Positions 39,231-49,593 of a stretch of 64,000 nt of DNA are shown in pieces (the stretch's first letter is position 1; every line of letters begins with the position of its first letter). The DNA is from Paramoeba atlantica (lineage: Eukaryota > Discosea). The DNA is taken from the NCBI GenBank assembly GCA_977017575.1, contig CDRNVI010000043.1, forward strand, positions 124,001 through 188,000. Direction: 5' to 3'. The notes below the pieces were generated by a model, which worked only from the letters and a program-made list of their open reading frames with translations, had not been told where the DNA came from and did no database searches. The translations under genes were made by a program, and so were the position numbers.

Positions 39231-39966
39231 AACCCTATTTTTGCCCAACTATCGGCTCTTTTTGGACCAAATCCAGAGTTATCCCTCTGGTTTCTTTTAC
39301 TCTCCTGTCAAATTTTTCTTTTCTAAGCTCTTCGTTAAACGCGGTAAAGGAAAAAAATATAAAAGGGGGATCCGGTGGTCCAAAATTGAAAACAAAAATT
39401 GAAAAAACTGGGGGGTCTATGGGGGGGGCATACCCTACCCGGGGGTGACCCCCCCTCGTATCCGCAAGACGGGTCCGTCAAGTTCCGATTTTTTCGGAAA
39501 AAAAATTTTGAAAAAATTTTCAACTTGACGAAAAAATTGGTAAAAAGAATATTTTTCCAAATTTGTTTTGCCTATTGTATTTTTATAGTTCGTGGCCTAT
39601 TCTAGCTTTTTACGTCATTGGTTTTGCGAGGTGTCGCTTCTTGAAGCCGTGGTACGCCTCCCAAAATGTCCCATTTTTGATCAAAAAATGCGAAAAAGTA
39701 ATTTTTGGACACCAAGAGGTCTTTTTGAGTCGTACGAATCGTGTGGTTGGAGTCGCATTCTCGACTTTAGTGCTCTATATACAAAAATCACCCCATTTTT
39801 ACCAAAACATCGGCTATTTTTGGCTCAAATTCTTCCGTTTTCTTCCGCGTCCCTGGCCAATTTTCTTTTTTAGGCTCTTCGTTAAACGCGGCGGTAGTTT
39901 TCAACGCGAATAGCGCAGCATGAGTGACTTCTAAGTTGAAAGCAACCACCGCGTTTAACGAAGAGC
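39231..39966 (-). repeat. Degenerate reversed array unit ending in a complete hairpin
   Basis: Diverged minus-strand copies of the array unit: a half unit to about 39350 with the CTCTTCGTTAAACGCGG arm, then a second with the GGGGGTCTATGGGGGGGG remnant (39411-39428), and finally a complete long hairpin (about 39865-39966). Confidence 0.7.
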
Positions 39967-40063
39967 CTAAAATTATCAAGGTAGTTGGGCTTCGCAAATT
40001 GCTTCCCACGAATCTAGAGAGAAGCACACGTACAATAATTGCACGATTTTTGCTTCCGTTTGT

Positions 40064-40735
40064 AAGTCAAGGACTTTTGCACAAGTCAAGGACTTTTGCA
40101 TAAGTCAAGGACTTTTGCATAAGTCAAGGACTTTTGTGGAACACCCAAGATTTTTTTTTGATTTTCATTTTCCATGCGCCAAGCAAGCCCGGTCCGTGAG
40201 CTAACTTACGAGTATATATAATAGTAGCGTAGCTCGCAAAGTAGTTTTTGGCAATATACTTTTTGAAGAATCTGCATGCCTGCATAAGAGGTGACCCTCG
40301 TAAAATGGGCGAAAACGGCGAAAAACGACCATTTTTCACGAAATTGTCCAAAAAAGGTCATTTTTTGCGATTTTCAAGGGGTTACCCCTTATATGAAAAC
40401 CGCTCATTCAAAGTTTTGTGAGTACACACGAACAGCTTAAGACCTGAAGAAGGCCTTATGTGATTCCTTTTCAACATTACGCACAGTACAGAGATATCGT
40501 AAGGTCAACATCGCCGAAAAAGGTATTTTTTTGGCAAAATGTCATGCACATTGTTGCCTCCAAATATTCTCCCCAGGACCCAAACCAGGGGGTAATTCGG
40601 TAGTATAATGACAGATCTGTATGATGGTGCTATACATGAGTCGCAATGGACCAACTCATATAAAGGGGGTCCCTGCTAAAAATTGACTTCTGCAAAAGTC
40701 CTTGACTTTTACGTCCTTGACTTTTATGAGTATAC
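40064..40735. mobile_element. Foldback-like element 1 with 19-bp repeat ends
   Basis: The left end is four tandem copies of AAGTCAAGGACTTTTGCAT (from 40064, 40083, 40102 and 40121, the last diverging after 16 bases). The right end is about two inverted copies (40691-40730). A second element at 45112-45648 shares the ends, the internal GGAACACC-AAGATTTTTTTT segment, and a ~110-base segment before the right end (TGACAGATCTGTATGATGG...). No ORF. TIRs made of tandem repeats are typical of foldback elements. Confidence 0.65.
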
Positions 40736-41843
40736 AGTATGCAAAAATACTGTTCACATGTTTGACACTTTTTTGTTGTTGGCGTTTCCCTGTGACCAGT
40801 TGTCGTGTGCATTGAAGTAGTATATCAGAGTAGTGTACGCGTGGGTACTAGGTATATGTTGCCATAGAGCTTCCGACTCAATCGGCTTTGTAACAAAAGT
40901 GTGATCGTATGCAAGTAAAGAAAGGCATGTGAACAGTTTTTTTGCAATTTCGAGGTAAGATTTTTTGGGCGAAAAACACAATTTACTGATGCATAAAAAC
41001 GAAGTATGTACCTTCAAATGAATACTAGCGGAACTCTTTCTTGTGCCTTGATTGATGTCTATATTCGCCTACGCATGCTGTCGATCAAGGAATGGCTTAA
41101 CCTTGTGGTATGCTTGCTCATTCCTATTTGACCTGACTTTAGAGCTCCAGAACACCTGTGAATCGAGTTGCGCGACTCGCAATTGTTCTTTTTGGATGTT
41201 CTCTGTATGTGTTCTGGGGCTCCGAGGTGCGCCTAATGGGCTGTACATTCTAAAATCGTGTAAATCTCATTAACAGAGAAGATCTTCGTCAACTTGCGAC
41301 GCGAGCTCTCCTCCCCCGTTCATCTCTGGCGAATTCAGACCCCCATGTAATCCGCTCATTTTGAGCGGCTAAGGGCATTGTGTGACATTATTCTTCATTA
41401 TTAGCATATGAAAAATCAACGAACAGTTCAGTATTCGTGGTCCCTTGAAGCAGGACAATCTTACTCGTACCATTGAGTGATATGTAGCACTATCAGGCCA
41501 TCACACTCAATGGTACCTTGGGCAGTACACTCATCTAGACCTTCGCCCAAAATTTATTCACACATTTTTTTGTTCTACCACTGGAATATGTACATCGCCT
41601 GTGACGGATCTATTGAAATATCAAATACAGAACTACTCGAAAACAACTTTCTGAGATCTGGAATCGTTTTGAGATCTAAAATACGCAAAAATGTCCCCAT
41701 TTTTATCCGAGAATCGGCTGTTTTTCAGTCTTTAGATCAATTTTCCACAAATTGAATTTTTTTTAGGGGAAGTTCAAGTTGGTAAAAAAACTCCTGAAAA
41801 ATGCTTCTACAAAATGCTTATGTCCTCTATCGAAACTTAAAAA
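40736..41843. other. Unassigned region between the foldback element and the tRNA cluster
   Basis: No convincing gene. A short degenerate piece of the array unit is at about 41640-41765 (ATACGCAAAAATG, ATCGGCTGTTTTT). Otherwise unique, AT-rich sequence. Confidence 0.4.
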
Positions 41844-41923
41844 TGACAAGAGAGGGGTTCGAACCCTCGCCCCGAAGGAGTAGTACCTGAAACTACCGTC
41901 TTAGACCACTCGACCATCTTGCC
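41844..41923 (-). tRNA. tRNA-Leu(CAG)
   Basis: Minus strand, 80 bases. Acceptor GGCAAGA/TCTTGTC (one G-U), anticodon stem GTAGT/ACTAC with loop TTCAGGT (CAG), class II variable arm, T arm GAGGG-TTCGAAC-CCCTC. No intron. A T5 tract follows 3' of the gene as Pol III terminator. Confidence 0.95.
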
Positions 41924-41982
41924 TGCTACAGAAAAGCTAAGAGCTCTCCACAAGGTGTCAGAGTCAGCCATGAGCTGCAAAA

Positions 41983-42054
41983 TGCGCACGCCGGGAGTCG
42001 AACCCGGTCCGCGTGCTTGGAAGGCACGCATCCTAACCGTTAGACTACGTGCGC
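41983..42054 (-). tRNA. tRNA-Gly(TCC)
   Basis: Minus strand, 72 bases. Acceptor GCGCACG/CGTGCGC, anticodon loop CTTCCAA on CGTGC/GCACG, T loop TTCGACT. T4 follows the gene. No intron. Confidence 0.95.
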
Positions 42055-42127
42055 AACTGCACGAACGGAAACATATTAAGCCTCTCTGAACCGTATAGGA
42101 AAGAGCTGCCTCAACTACAGGAGAAAA

Positions 42128-42199
42128 CTCCGCTGCCGGGGATCGAACCCGGATTTTCAGGGTGAAAGCCTGATGTTCTAACCATTATACTACAGCGGA
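42128..42199 (-). tRNA. tRNA-Glu(TTC)
   Basis: Minus strand, 72 bases. Acceptor TCCGCTG/CAGCGGA, anticodon loop CTTTCAC on TCAGG/CCTGA, T arm CCGGG-TTCGATC-CCCGG. T4 follows. No intron. Confidence 0.95.
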
Positions 42200-42253
42200 A
42201 CACAGTCGAACAAAAATTCGCCCAACACCAAGAAGCGAACACAAGCTTAAATT

Positions 42254-42325
42254 TGATCGCGACAGGGATCGAACCTGCAACCGCCTGATCCGTAGTCAGA
42301 CGCTCTACCATTGAGCCACGCGACC
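42254..42325 (-). tRNA. tRNA-Arg(ACG)
   Basis: Minus strand, 72 bases. Acceptor GGTCGCG/CGCGATC (one G-U), anticodon loop CTACGGA, where A34 would be read as inosine, T arm GCAGG-TTCGATC-CCTGT. Only T3 runs follow closely, so its terminator is weak. Confidence 0.95.
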
Positions 42326-42397
42326 GCCCTGTGAGCACAAACCCGTTTTGCGGGAATCATGCACAGATGTGCCATAGTGGCCTTGCCGGGTTTTGTT

Positions 42398-42471
42398 GCT
42401 CCTGTGGCCTAGTTGGTTATGGCATTGGTCTTATGAGCCGAGGATCGCGGGTTCGATCCCCGCCAGGAGCA
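42398..42471 (+). tRNA. tRNA-Ile(TAT)
   Basis: Plus strand, 74 bases. Acceptor GCTCCTG/CAGGAGC, anticodon loop CTTATGA (TAT), T arm GCGGG-TTCGATC-CCCGC, discriminator A. No intron, unlike the intron-bearing tRNA-Ile(UAU) of many eukaryotes. Only TTT separates it from tRNA-Sec, so the two are probably transcribed together. Confidence 0.95.
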
Positions 42472-42474
42472 TTT

Positions 42475-42560
42475 GCCGCGACGAACCTCGCTGGTGCGGG
42501 GGACAGGCTTCAAACCTGTAGGTGGGAAATCCACAGCTGTTCGATTCGGCCCTCGCGGTG
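42475..42560 (+). tRNA. tRNA-Sec(TCA), selenocysteine tRNA
   Basis: 86 bases with the signature of eukaryotic tRNA-Sec. The acceptor is a 9-bp arm (GCCGCGA/TCGCGGT, then one mismatch and one pair). The D arm has a 6-bp stem and a 4-base loop (CCTCGC-TGGT-GCGGGG). Anticodon arm ACAGG-CTTCAAA-CCTGT reads TCA. It has a long variable arm and a 4-bp T stem (GCTG-TTCGATT-CGGC). The discriminator is G. It inserts selenocysteine at UGA. It is the partner of the SelD gene at 55369-56727. Confidence 0.95.
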
Positions 42561-42565
42561 TTTTT
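42561..42565 (+). terminator. Pol III terminator T5 after tRNA-Sec
   Basis: TTTTT starts the base after the discriminator of tRNA-Sec. It is the first run of four or more T after tRNA-Ile, so it would end transcripts from both tRNA promoters. Confidence 0.8.
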
Positions 42566-42780
42566 ACCGAATACCGTTGCACCGCCTGACTTTTCTCACC
42601 GAAAAATGCGTTTTGCCAGGCCCCGCGGAAGCTTTCTAATACCGTATACCCCGGTGTAGAAGTAAAGGACTTTTGCATAAGTAAATGATAAAGTGCCGCC
42701 CCCTGTGCCGCCCTCTCTTCCACTCCCTGTGCCGCCCTCTCTTCCACTCCCTGTGCCGCCCCTCATGCCGTCTCCGGTGG

Positions 42781-42989
42781 AAGTATAGGAATATTGCATA
42801 AGTATAGGAATATTGCATAAGTATAGGAATATTGCATAAGTATAGGAATATTGCATAAGTATAGGAATATTGCATAAGTATAGGAATAATGCATAAGTAA
42901 AGGAATAATGCATAAGTAAAGGAATAATGCATAAGTAAAGGAATAATGCATAAGTAAAGGAATAATGAATAAGTAAAGGAATAATGCAT
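42781..42989 (+). repeat. 19-bp minisatellite, eleven copies of two types
   Basis: Five copies of AAGTATAGGAATATTGCAT from 42781, one hybrid copy (AAGTATAGGAATAATGCAT, 42876), then five copies of AAGTAAAGGAATAATGCAT to 42989. The same frame fits the foldback-end repeat AAGTCAAGGACTTTTGCAT. Shorter runs occur at 45050-45110 and 45655-45705. Open frames across it are translations of the repeat. Confidence 0.9.
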
Positions 42990-43130
42990 AGGGGTCGCTC
43001 CAGCGACCCCCGCTAAATAGGGGGGGAAGGTGGTAGTTGTGGGGTATGGAGGCCTCTCGCAACTCCGGGGCCTCACCGGGAGCAGAGACGAGTGTTCACT
43101 ATTTCTTGAAAACACCCTTAATTTCCAAAT

Positions 43131-43279
43131 AATGCATCGTCAATGTGCTGTATGCATTATCAATGTGCTATATGCATTATCAATGTGCTATATGCATTAT
43201 CAATGTGCTATATGCATTATCAATGTGCTATATGCATTATCAATGTGCTATACGCATTATCAATGTGCTATATGCATTA
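43131..43279 (+). repeat. 20-bp minisatellite, about seven copies
   Basis: Tandem copies of CAATGTGCTATATGCATTAT with two single-base variants. It ends directly at the start of the reversed array unit that precedes Helitron B. Confidence 0.9.
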
Positions 43280-44803
43280 AAAAAACCGCAAAAGGGGTAG
43301 CCGGAGTCTTGGCGCGTATTTTCCACCCGCCAACCCGGGGGTGACCCCCCCGCGTATCCGCAGGACAGGTCCGCCAAGTTCAGATTTTTTCGGAAAAAAC
43401 ATTTTGAAAAAAAATTCAACTTGGCGGAAAAAATGGTAAAAAAATATTTTTTCAATTTTTTTTCGCGATTGTATTTTGAGAGTTTGGGACCTATACTAGC
43501 CATCTACACCGTTGTTTTCGCCAGATACCCCATCTTCTAGCTGTGGCACGCCTCCCAAAATGGCCCATTTTTGACCAAAAAGTGCGGAAAAGTAATTTTC
43601 GGACCCAAAGGGGTCTTTTTATGTCAAAAGAATGGTCTGATATTTGCGTGTTTCTCACACGCAAATATCAGATTTAGCGCTCTGAGAGCAAAAATACCCA
43701 AAAATCACCCTAAAATCGGCTATTTTTGGCTATAATCTTTGTTTTACTTTAGCTGTCCAGGCCGAAGTTTCTTTTTTAGGCTCTTCGTTAAACGCGGTGG
43801 TAGTTTTGAACGCGAAGCGCGGAGCATGAGTGACTTCTAAGATCCTCTAAAAAATGATCCTCTAAAATGAGATGAAAATCACATGTTCTTATTTTTGTGC
43901 TTCGATTTTTTTTGTTCATACATTTTTTTCACTATTTAGCGCTTTTTTATTCATACTATTATTCTTCTCATGTCTTCCGATTCATCGTGGTCCGTGTCGT
44001 CGGCGTCGTTGGAGGTGTCGCTTGCTGGGGGCGGGGGTGGGGGCAGCCAACTGAGCTCTAACAAAGCTCTGGGCGAAGCAATGCTGCACTTTCTTTCAAA
44101 GAAAGAAAGGAAAGAAAAGGGTACGCATGACCCTTAAACACAGTGCTAGCAAAGCACATAAAAGCTCAGCTCAAATATACGAGCCATGGCAACAACATGT
44201 TGCTGAAGAAGGTGAATTTTACACCTGCCGAGAATGTGCTAACGCGAATATTCGGGTGGAATTGACAGCTCCCCTGATGAAGCGGCACGTAAACGAACAT
44301 GTAAAAGGGTTGCATACCATTTGTGAACCTTGTTCGTTCTTCCAAGAGCTCATGGGAAAACCCCCCGTTTTGAGCGCACAAAAGCACGACGAGCGTGTGA
44401 AATACAAGCGTGAAAAAGAGATTTTTATCGCGTGGAAAGGCCTTCAAATTGAAGGAAGCATTGTCAATGGCTTTACATGCACGAAATGTGCCACAACACA
44501 GAGCGATCAAAACCATGAACATCGTACTTTCAAGTATGATGACATGCGCAAACATGTTTTCGAACATGGTCGCGGGGATCATTCCCATTGCAAAGAGTGC
44601 TCCTTCTTCGAGGCGTTGCAAGGGAAACCCCCCATAAGACGTACTCGAGAGCATCTCTCGAGTGCGAATCACAAAACCGAGAAGGAGATGTACGACATGT
44701 GGATGGACCTTGAGGTGCAAGGTACCATGTCTGCAGGCTTTCGGTGCACGAAATGTGCAGAATCACGGGGTAAAGTAAACCCTTCGTCCTACACGTTTAT
44801 ATA
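43280..44803 (+). mobile_element. Helitron B, 5' fragment
   Basis: Reversed array unit (43280-43850), then ~960 bases homologous to the first part of the Helitron A ORF (start ATG equivalent at 43970). A 14-bp deletion near 44080 shifts the frame; the frame from 44127 then follows the RepHel zinc-finger part to about 44797. It has one copy of the 267-bp finger unit. Truncated at about 44803, where another reversed unit fragment and a long hairpin follow. Non-functional as it stands. Confidence 0.85.
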
Positions 44804-44885
44804 TACAAAAATCACCCCATTTTTACCTAAAAATCGGCAATTTTTGACTCTAATCCTTCCGTTTTCTTCCGCGTCCCTGGCCAAT

Positions 44886-45004
44886 TTTCCTGTTTTAGGC
44901 TCTTCGTTAAACGCGGTGGTTGTTTTCAACTTAGAAGTCACTCATGCTGCGCACTTCGCGTTGAAAACTACCACCGCGTTTAACAAAGAGCCTAAAACAG
45001 GAAA
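44886..45004 (+). repeat. Long hairpin with changed outer stem
   Basis: Same hairpin as in the array, but its outer stem is TTCCTGTTTTAGG paired with CCTAAAACAGGAA, where the array units have TTCTTTTTTAGG and CCTAAAAAAGAA. Both sides have changed together, so pairing is kept. Confidence 0.85.
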
Positions 45005-45111
45005 TATACTGCGACTCCCCCCTTTAATAGAGACCCCCGCTCAGACCGGTGGAAGTATAGGAATATTGCATAAGTATAGGAATATTGCATAAGTAAAGGA
45101 ATATTGGGTGG

Positions 45112-45648
45112 AAGTCAAGGACTTTTGCATAAGTCAAGGACTTTTGTGGAACACCAAAGATTTTTTTTTGATTTTCATTTTCCGTGCGTTCAGTATCCTA
45201 CACTTCACTACATACGTTGACAACGCGTGCGTAGCGAAAACTACGAAATTCGGTGAGCTTCGCAAATTGCTTCCCACTAACGACGCACAGGGGAATCCTA
45301 CGCGGGGTACGGCTCAGGCCCGCTCACGCGGGGGCCCCCGCGCGGCCAAAATGGGTACTAAAATTTGTTATCAAGGTAGTTGGGCTTCGCAAATTGCTTC
45401 CCACGAATGGGTACTAAAATTTGTTATCAAGGTAGTTGGGCTTCGCAAATTGCTTCGCACGAATCTAGAGAGAAGCACACGTACAATAATTGCACGATTT
45501 TATAGTATAATGACAGATCTGTATGATGGTGCTATACATGAGTCGCAATGGACCAACTCATATAAAGGGGGTCCCTGCTAAAAATTGACTTCTGCAAAAG
45601 TCCTTGACTTATGCAAAAGTCCTCGACTTATGCAAAAGTCCTTTACTT
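45112..45648. mobile_element. Foldback-like element 2
   Basis: Left end: two copies of the 19-bp AAGTCAAGGACTTTTGCAT repeat (45112, 45131). Right end: three inverted copies (45593-45648). Inside is a partial tandem duplication of an ATCAAGGTAGTTGGGCTTCG segment (about 45368-45480). That segment also occurs next to element 1 (39968-40050). No ORF. The 45108-45581 open frame has no recognisable domain. Confidence 0.65.
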
Positions 45649-45844
45649 TGACCGGAATATTGCATAAGTATAGAAATATTGCATAAGTATAGGAATATTG
45701 CATAGCCGTCTAATCTTGTCACAAAATAATGTGAATTGGTTTAGTATAGGTTTAGTTTTTGGGTATCACACTTTCACGTGACTCAGTGGCCCGGCCGGCC
45801 CCTCCGTGCGTTCGGCCTCTCATATTCCCCAAAACAACTACCAC

Positions 45845-46575
45845 CTTCCCCTAAGGTAAAAATGGGGTGATTTTGGCGTATTTTTGCTGTCAGAGCACTA
45901 AATCCGACATTTGCGCATGGGAAATCACTCGTAGGCATGAATGAAAGCCTACCGAACGTATTGGGTACAGAATGCGACTCCAACCGTACCATTCTTTCGA
46001 CCCAAAAATGCCCCTTTAGGTCAGAAAAATACTTTTTCACCTTTTTTAGTCAAAATTGGGTCATTTTGAGGGGCGCACCACGGTTAGAAGAAGGGATACC
46101 TTGCGAAAACAACTGCGGAGAAAGCTAGTGTAGGTGCCAAACTATCAAAATACAATAGGGGAAACGATTTTGGAAAAATATTTTTTTTGCCATTTTTTTC
46201 GCCAAGTTGAAATTTTTTTCAATTTATTTTTTCCGAAAAATTCCGAACTAGGCAGACCCGTCCTGCGGATACGCGGGGGGGTCACCCCCGGGTAGGGGGG
46301 TGGAAAATGCGCGCCAAGACCCCGGCTACCCTTTCTGCGGTTTTTTTTCGAAAACTAATTTTTTCGAAAAAATTTGCTCGACCATGCCCCCCCGCCCTGG
46401 ACCCCCCCCATGGCCCCCCCATTTTTTTCAATTTTTTTTTCAGTTTTGGACCACCGGAGCCCCCTTTTATATTTTTTTCTTCTATTATATTACTGTGTTC
46501 CTCTTTATATTTTCACTGTTTTTGTTCACTTTTTTTTCAATAATCGAGTGTAGAGCGGTAGTTTTACAACCACCG
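45845..46575 (+). repeat. Single array unit, plus orientation, lacking its hairpin
   Basis: Matches the 8.3-12.1 kb unit from the ATTTTGGCGTATTTTTGCT-like segment to the terminal ACCACCGC hairpin. Its C-tract is cut down to 46386-46431. Somewhat diverged from the array copies. Confidence 0.8.
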
Positions 46576-48100
46576 CAATATTTCTATACTTTGACCGCTC
46601 AGACCCCCCCTTTAATAGAGACAAAATTGGGGAAAGATTTTTTTGGAGGGAGCTTTTTTGGAGGGGGGCGAAAGTGGATAAGAAAATTTGGATTGTGCCT
46701 TGAAAAGGGAAGAAAAATTAGAATTCACTGAACATTCAATTTGTCGCCTCGTTAAATGCGGTGGTTGTTTTCAAAATAGACTGCCGGGGAGGGAGCGGAG
46801 TTGAGGACGGCGCCTATTTCGTCCGACTGACAATTATGTAGGGAGGTGAATTCACTATCTTTTCCCAGAACTGACAAATAAATAGGGGGTGGGCGGTGAC
46901 AAATAGATGTAGGGGGGTGACGATAGATGTATCATAGTTGTTATATAGATGAACCCCTCCTACCCTGTTAATTATTGACTTCCTTTTATAGGAGGATAAG
47001 TCAGATGTGTGCCCTCTATGGTTGAGATTACTCCTGTGTTGGCAGGAACTAGGGGGTCATATCTCTTCGGAGACAAACAGCCCTGTGCACTACTACTACT
47101 ACTACTACTATATAGATGAGGGGCTGCGGGTATGGTCTCGTGTGATCTCGCATGAACTCGCGTAATCTCGTTGTGGGCCTAACCCGCAGTCCCTCTCGAA
47201 CAGGAGGGTCTCGAACATCCGTTGTTTCTTAATAGCCAGAGCGTCATGTAACCCCTGAAACCGCACTCTCGATGGTCAAGTGACCGCTCCAAGGGAAAAG
47301 AGCAAGTATGCACCCATTTTACCAAAAATAAAGAACCATTCTTCTTTCCTTCAAAATGAGGAAAAACGGATAAAAAGACTCAAAATTCTACGGGGGGGGG
47401 AAGATATCTTGAAACCACCGTACTTTTGTTCCTCACCACGTTTTCGCATTAACACAACTGTTGACATAACTTTCTTGCCCCCTGTAAGCAAAGGCTTCTG
47501 AAACTGAGGCGCCGCGAAGCGACGCCGATTTTTTTTCGTGTTTCGAATTTTCATTTCACCCCCCCCTGCTTTAATAGATACAAATTTAATAGATACCAAT
47601 GATGAAATTGCCACCCTTTAATAGATTGCCCCCATTTATGAAATTGCCCCCCTTTAATAGATACAAATGACGAAATTGTGTCTACATTAAAGGGGGGGTC
47701 ACAGTACCATTACGTGTGGTCCATAGGAGGAGCCCGCGTGGGGCACTGTCAGAGAGGCCCAAATGTAGTCGGCCGCATCAAGGTCCGCATCAAAGCCCCC
47801 GTTTGCGAGCAAGGCCTAATTGTGAGCGTAGCCCTGGGACAGAATTATAATTTTTGGCGATCCGTGCGCTTCCTCGCATGGGACTCGCGCCGACGACTTC
47901 GCATGGGAAGCTGTAAGGATCTTCGAAACTACGGAATTGTAGGGCTGTGGATGAAAATGAAATTTTCGAAAATCTCTTATAGAATGCTCACACTTTTCCA
48001 GACTAATGGAGCCATATTTTCTATAAAAAATGCCATTTTTTCGATTTCGAACGTTTTTTGAAAAGTTGAAATTACCGAAAAAACCTACGGCACTATTCTT
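46576..48100. other. Gene-poor transition with simple repeats
   Basis: Contains a (CTA) run (47090-47112), scattered CCCTTTAATAGA(T/G) words (46607, 47568-47690), a lone GTTAAATGCGGTGGTTGTTTTC hairpin-arm remnant at about 46752, and a C/G-run at 47390-47400. The 47678-48061 open frame has no family resemblance and I do not call it a gene. Confidence 0.5.
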
Positions 48101-48102
48101 TC

Positions 48103-49284
48103 TTAAAGGTTTGTGTAAGTATTACGCTGCTGAGTTCTTTGCAGGAGTGATAGTATTTGTGAAAATTCTATATTACGCCTCGAGCTCAATACATTCTGGT
48201 CCAGCAGCTCTTGTATTGTCGCCTCAATACAAAGTACATCTTTTTCCAATGAAAGCATGCTGGACCATTCTCGGAAATTTTGCATAGCACTTATCATCAA
48301 ACGGCATATTAGGCAAAGAACAAGACCCAAATTTTCATTTTCTCTAATTTCCGTGCTCCATATACGCTGAGACACCAGAGAACCGCTTTGCGCTAAAGCA
48401 AAGAGAAGATCACAAATAAGCGGTGTTGTGCGCTCCTGTATAGGATCCAAAATCCTTTCGAGAGCTAGTTCGCAAGACAAAATTTTTCTAATCGCACAAT
48501 AAATCTCGCGTATACAGTAATGAGCCTCGATAGAAGGCAATTCTCTGCACCAATGAGGAAGATTAGTAACGACGGTAACAAGTAGCACAATATCATGAGT
48601 CTCCCCACTTTGTAGGCAAAGCTGCGTGGCAAGATGTAATGAGCTTACGAAATGTACGACTTCCATTCTTCTTGGTGCATACCACAGTGTGAAAAAATGA
48701 CGGATTTTCCGAAATATCTCTTTCCCAGGAAAATAATTAAGAATTTCAGCCGAATATGACAATTCGGAATGTATTTTCGTGCATCCTCCAAGCAAATGCT
48801 CGGCAATATTATTTAATGGAAGACCCACGTCAACGGTTCCGTATATAATAGCGACAGCTGGATAACGAATTATAACTCCAGTTTTTCCTTCATCGTAGTG
48901 AAATATATGCCTACATCGTTCATTTGTAGGAATATGAAGAGTGTTATGCCCTTGTTTTTCAATCTCTTTCCATGACTTAATACGTAACCGCAAAACGTTT
49001 TCGTGCTCGGCCCGTAAGATGTAGTTCAAGAGCATTCTGGATGATAACGAGCGTAGCCCCGACTTGAACAAAGCTCGATAAAGTACATCCAAATCTGTTT
49101 TGGCGTTCGAGAACCAAAATTGCATGAGATCTATTTCTTCTTGGGGTGCACTTGTTGCTTGTAGTTGAGGCAAAGCAACGTTGACGAGGTAACCCAAAAT
49201 CTGCGATCCGTATTCGTCGAATGGGATCGTAGAGTCACATGTTTCCCTTTTCACTGAGAGAATATCGCACTCCGACATCTGCAT
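48103..49284 (-). CDS. Hypothetical protein, helical, 393 aa
   Basis: Not recognised. Single exon, ATG at 49284, with a second ATG two codons in. The protein is mostly predicted helix by eye, with leucine-rich stretches (YLVNVALPQLQ, LSSRMLLNYILRAEHENVLRLRI) and a hydrophobic RYPAVAIIYGTVDVGLPL around residue 150. No signal peptide. Length, composition and lack of stops support a real gene. Confidence 0.65.
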   Translation of the reverse strand: MQMSECDILSVKRETCDSTIPFDEYGSQILGYLVNVALPQLQATSAPQEEIDLMQFWFSNAKTDLDVLYRALFKSGLRSLSSRMLLNYILRAEHENVLRLRIKSWKEIEKQGHNTLHIPTNERCRHIFHYDEGKTGVIIRYPAVAIIYGTVDVGLPLNNIAEHLLGGCTKIHSELSYSAEILNYFPGKEIFRKIRHFFTLWYAPRRMEVVHFVSSLHLATQLCLQSGETHDIVLLVTVVTNLPHWCRELPSIEAHYCIREIYCAIRKILSCELALERILDPIQERTTPLICDLLFALAQSGSLVSQRIWSTEIRENENLGLVLCLICRLMISAMQNFREWSSMLSLEKDVLCIEATIQELLDQNVLSSRRNIEFSQILSLLQRTQQRNTYTNL

Positions 49285-49593
49285 AGTTTCTCATTCAGGA
49301 TACTAATGCACCTGATACAAAGATTAGTGTCCAGTGTATACAGAACAGTCTAAACAGAGTAATTCTTTTTGATTTGATGAACACGTTTTTGAATAACGTT
49401 ATTGAAATATGTAGACACCCATTAAAACCATACTATAAATTTGCAAAATGGGTTGCTTCCCATTGTGCAGCTCTAGTAGTACACAAACGATTGTACATTG
49501 CTAAGTGATGTAGTACTCATCATCACTCTCGGTGAAACCCACTTTTTTGGATGCAAGAATCGGTCCATACGTGCTTTGATGTGTGCTTACTGA

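Noticed and set aside
43131-43279. CRISPR array from 20-bp repeats
   Set aside because: No spacers: the units are directly adjacent. It is a minisatellite in a eukaryotic genome.
45108-45581. 157-residue ORF in foldback-like element 2
   Set aside because: Runs through terminal repeats and an internal duplication. No domain, and not open in element 1.
47678-48061. 127-residue ORF before the host gene block
   Set aside because: No family resemblance, bounded by simple repeats, and convergent with a better supported gene.
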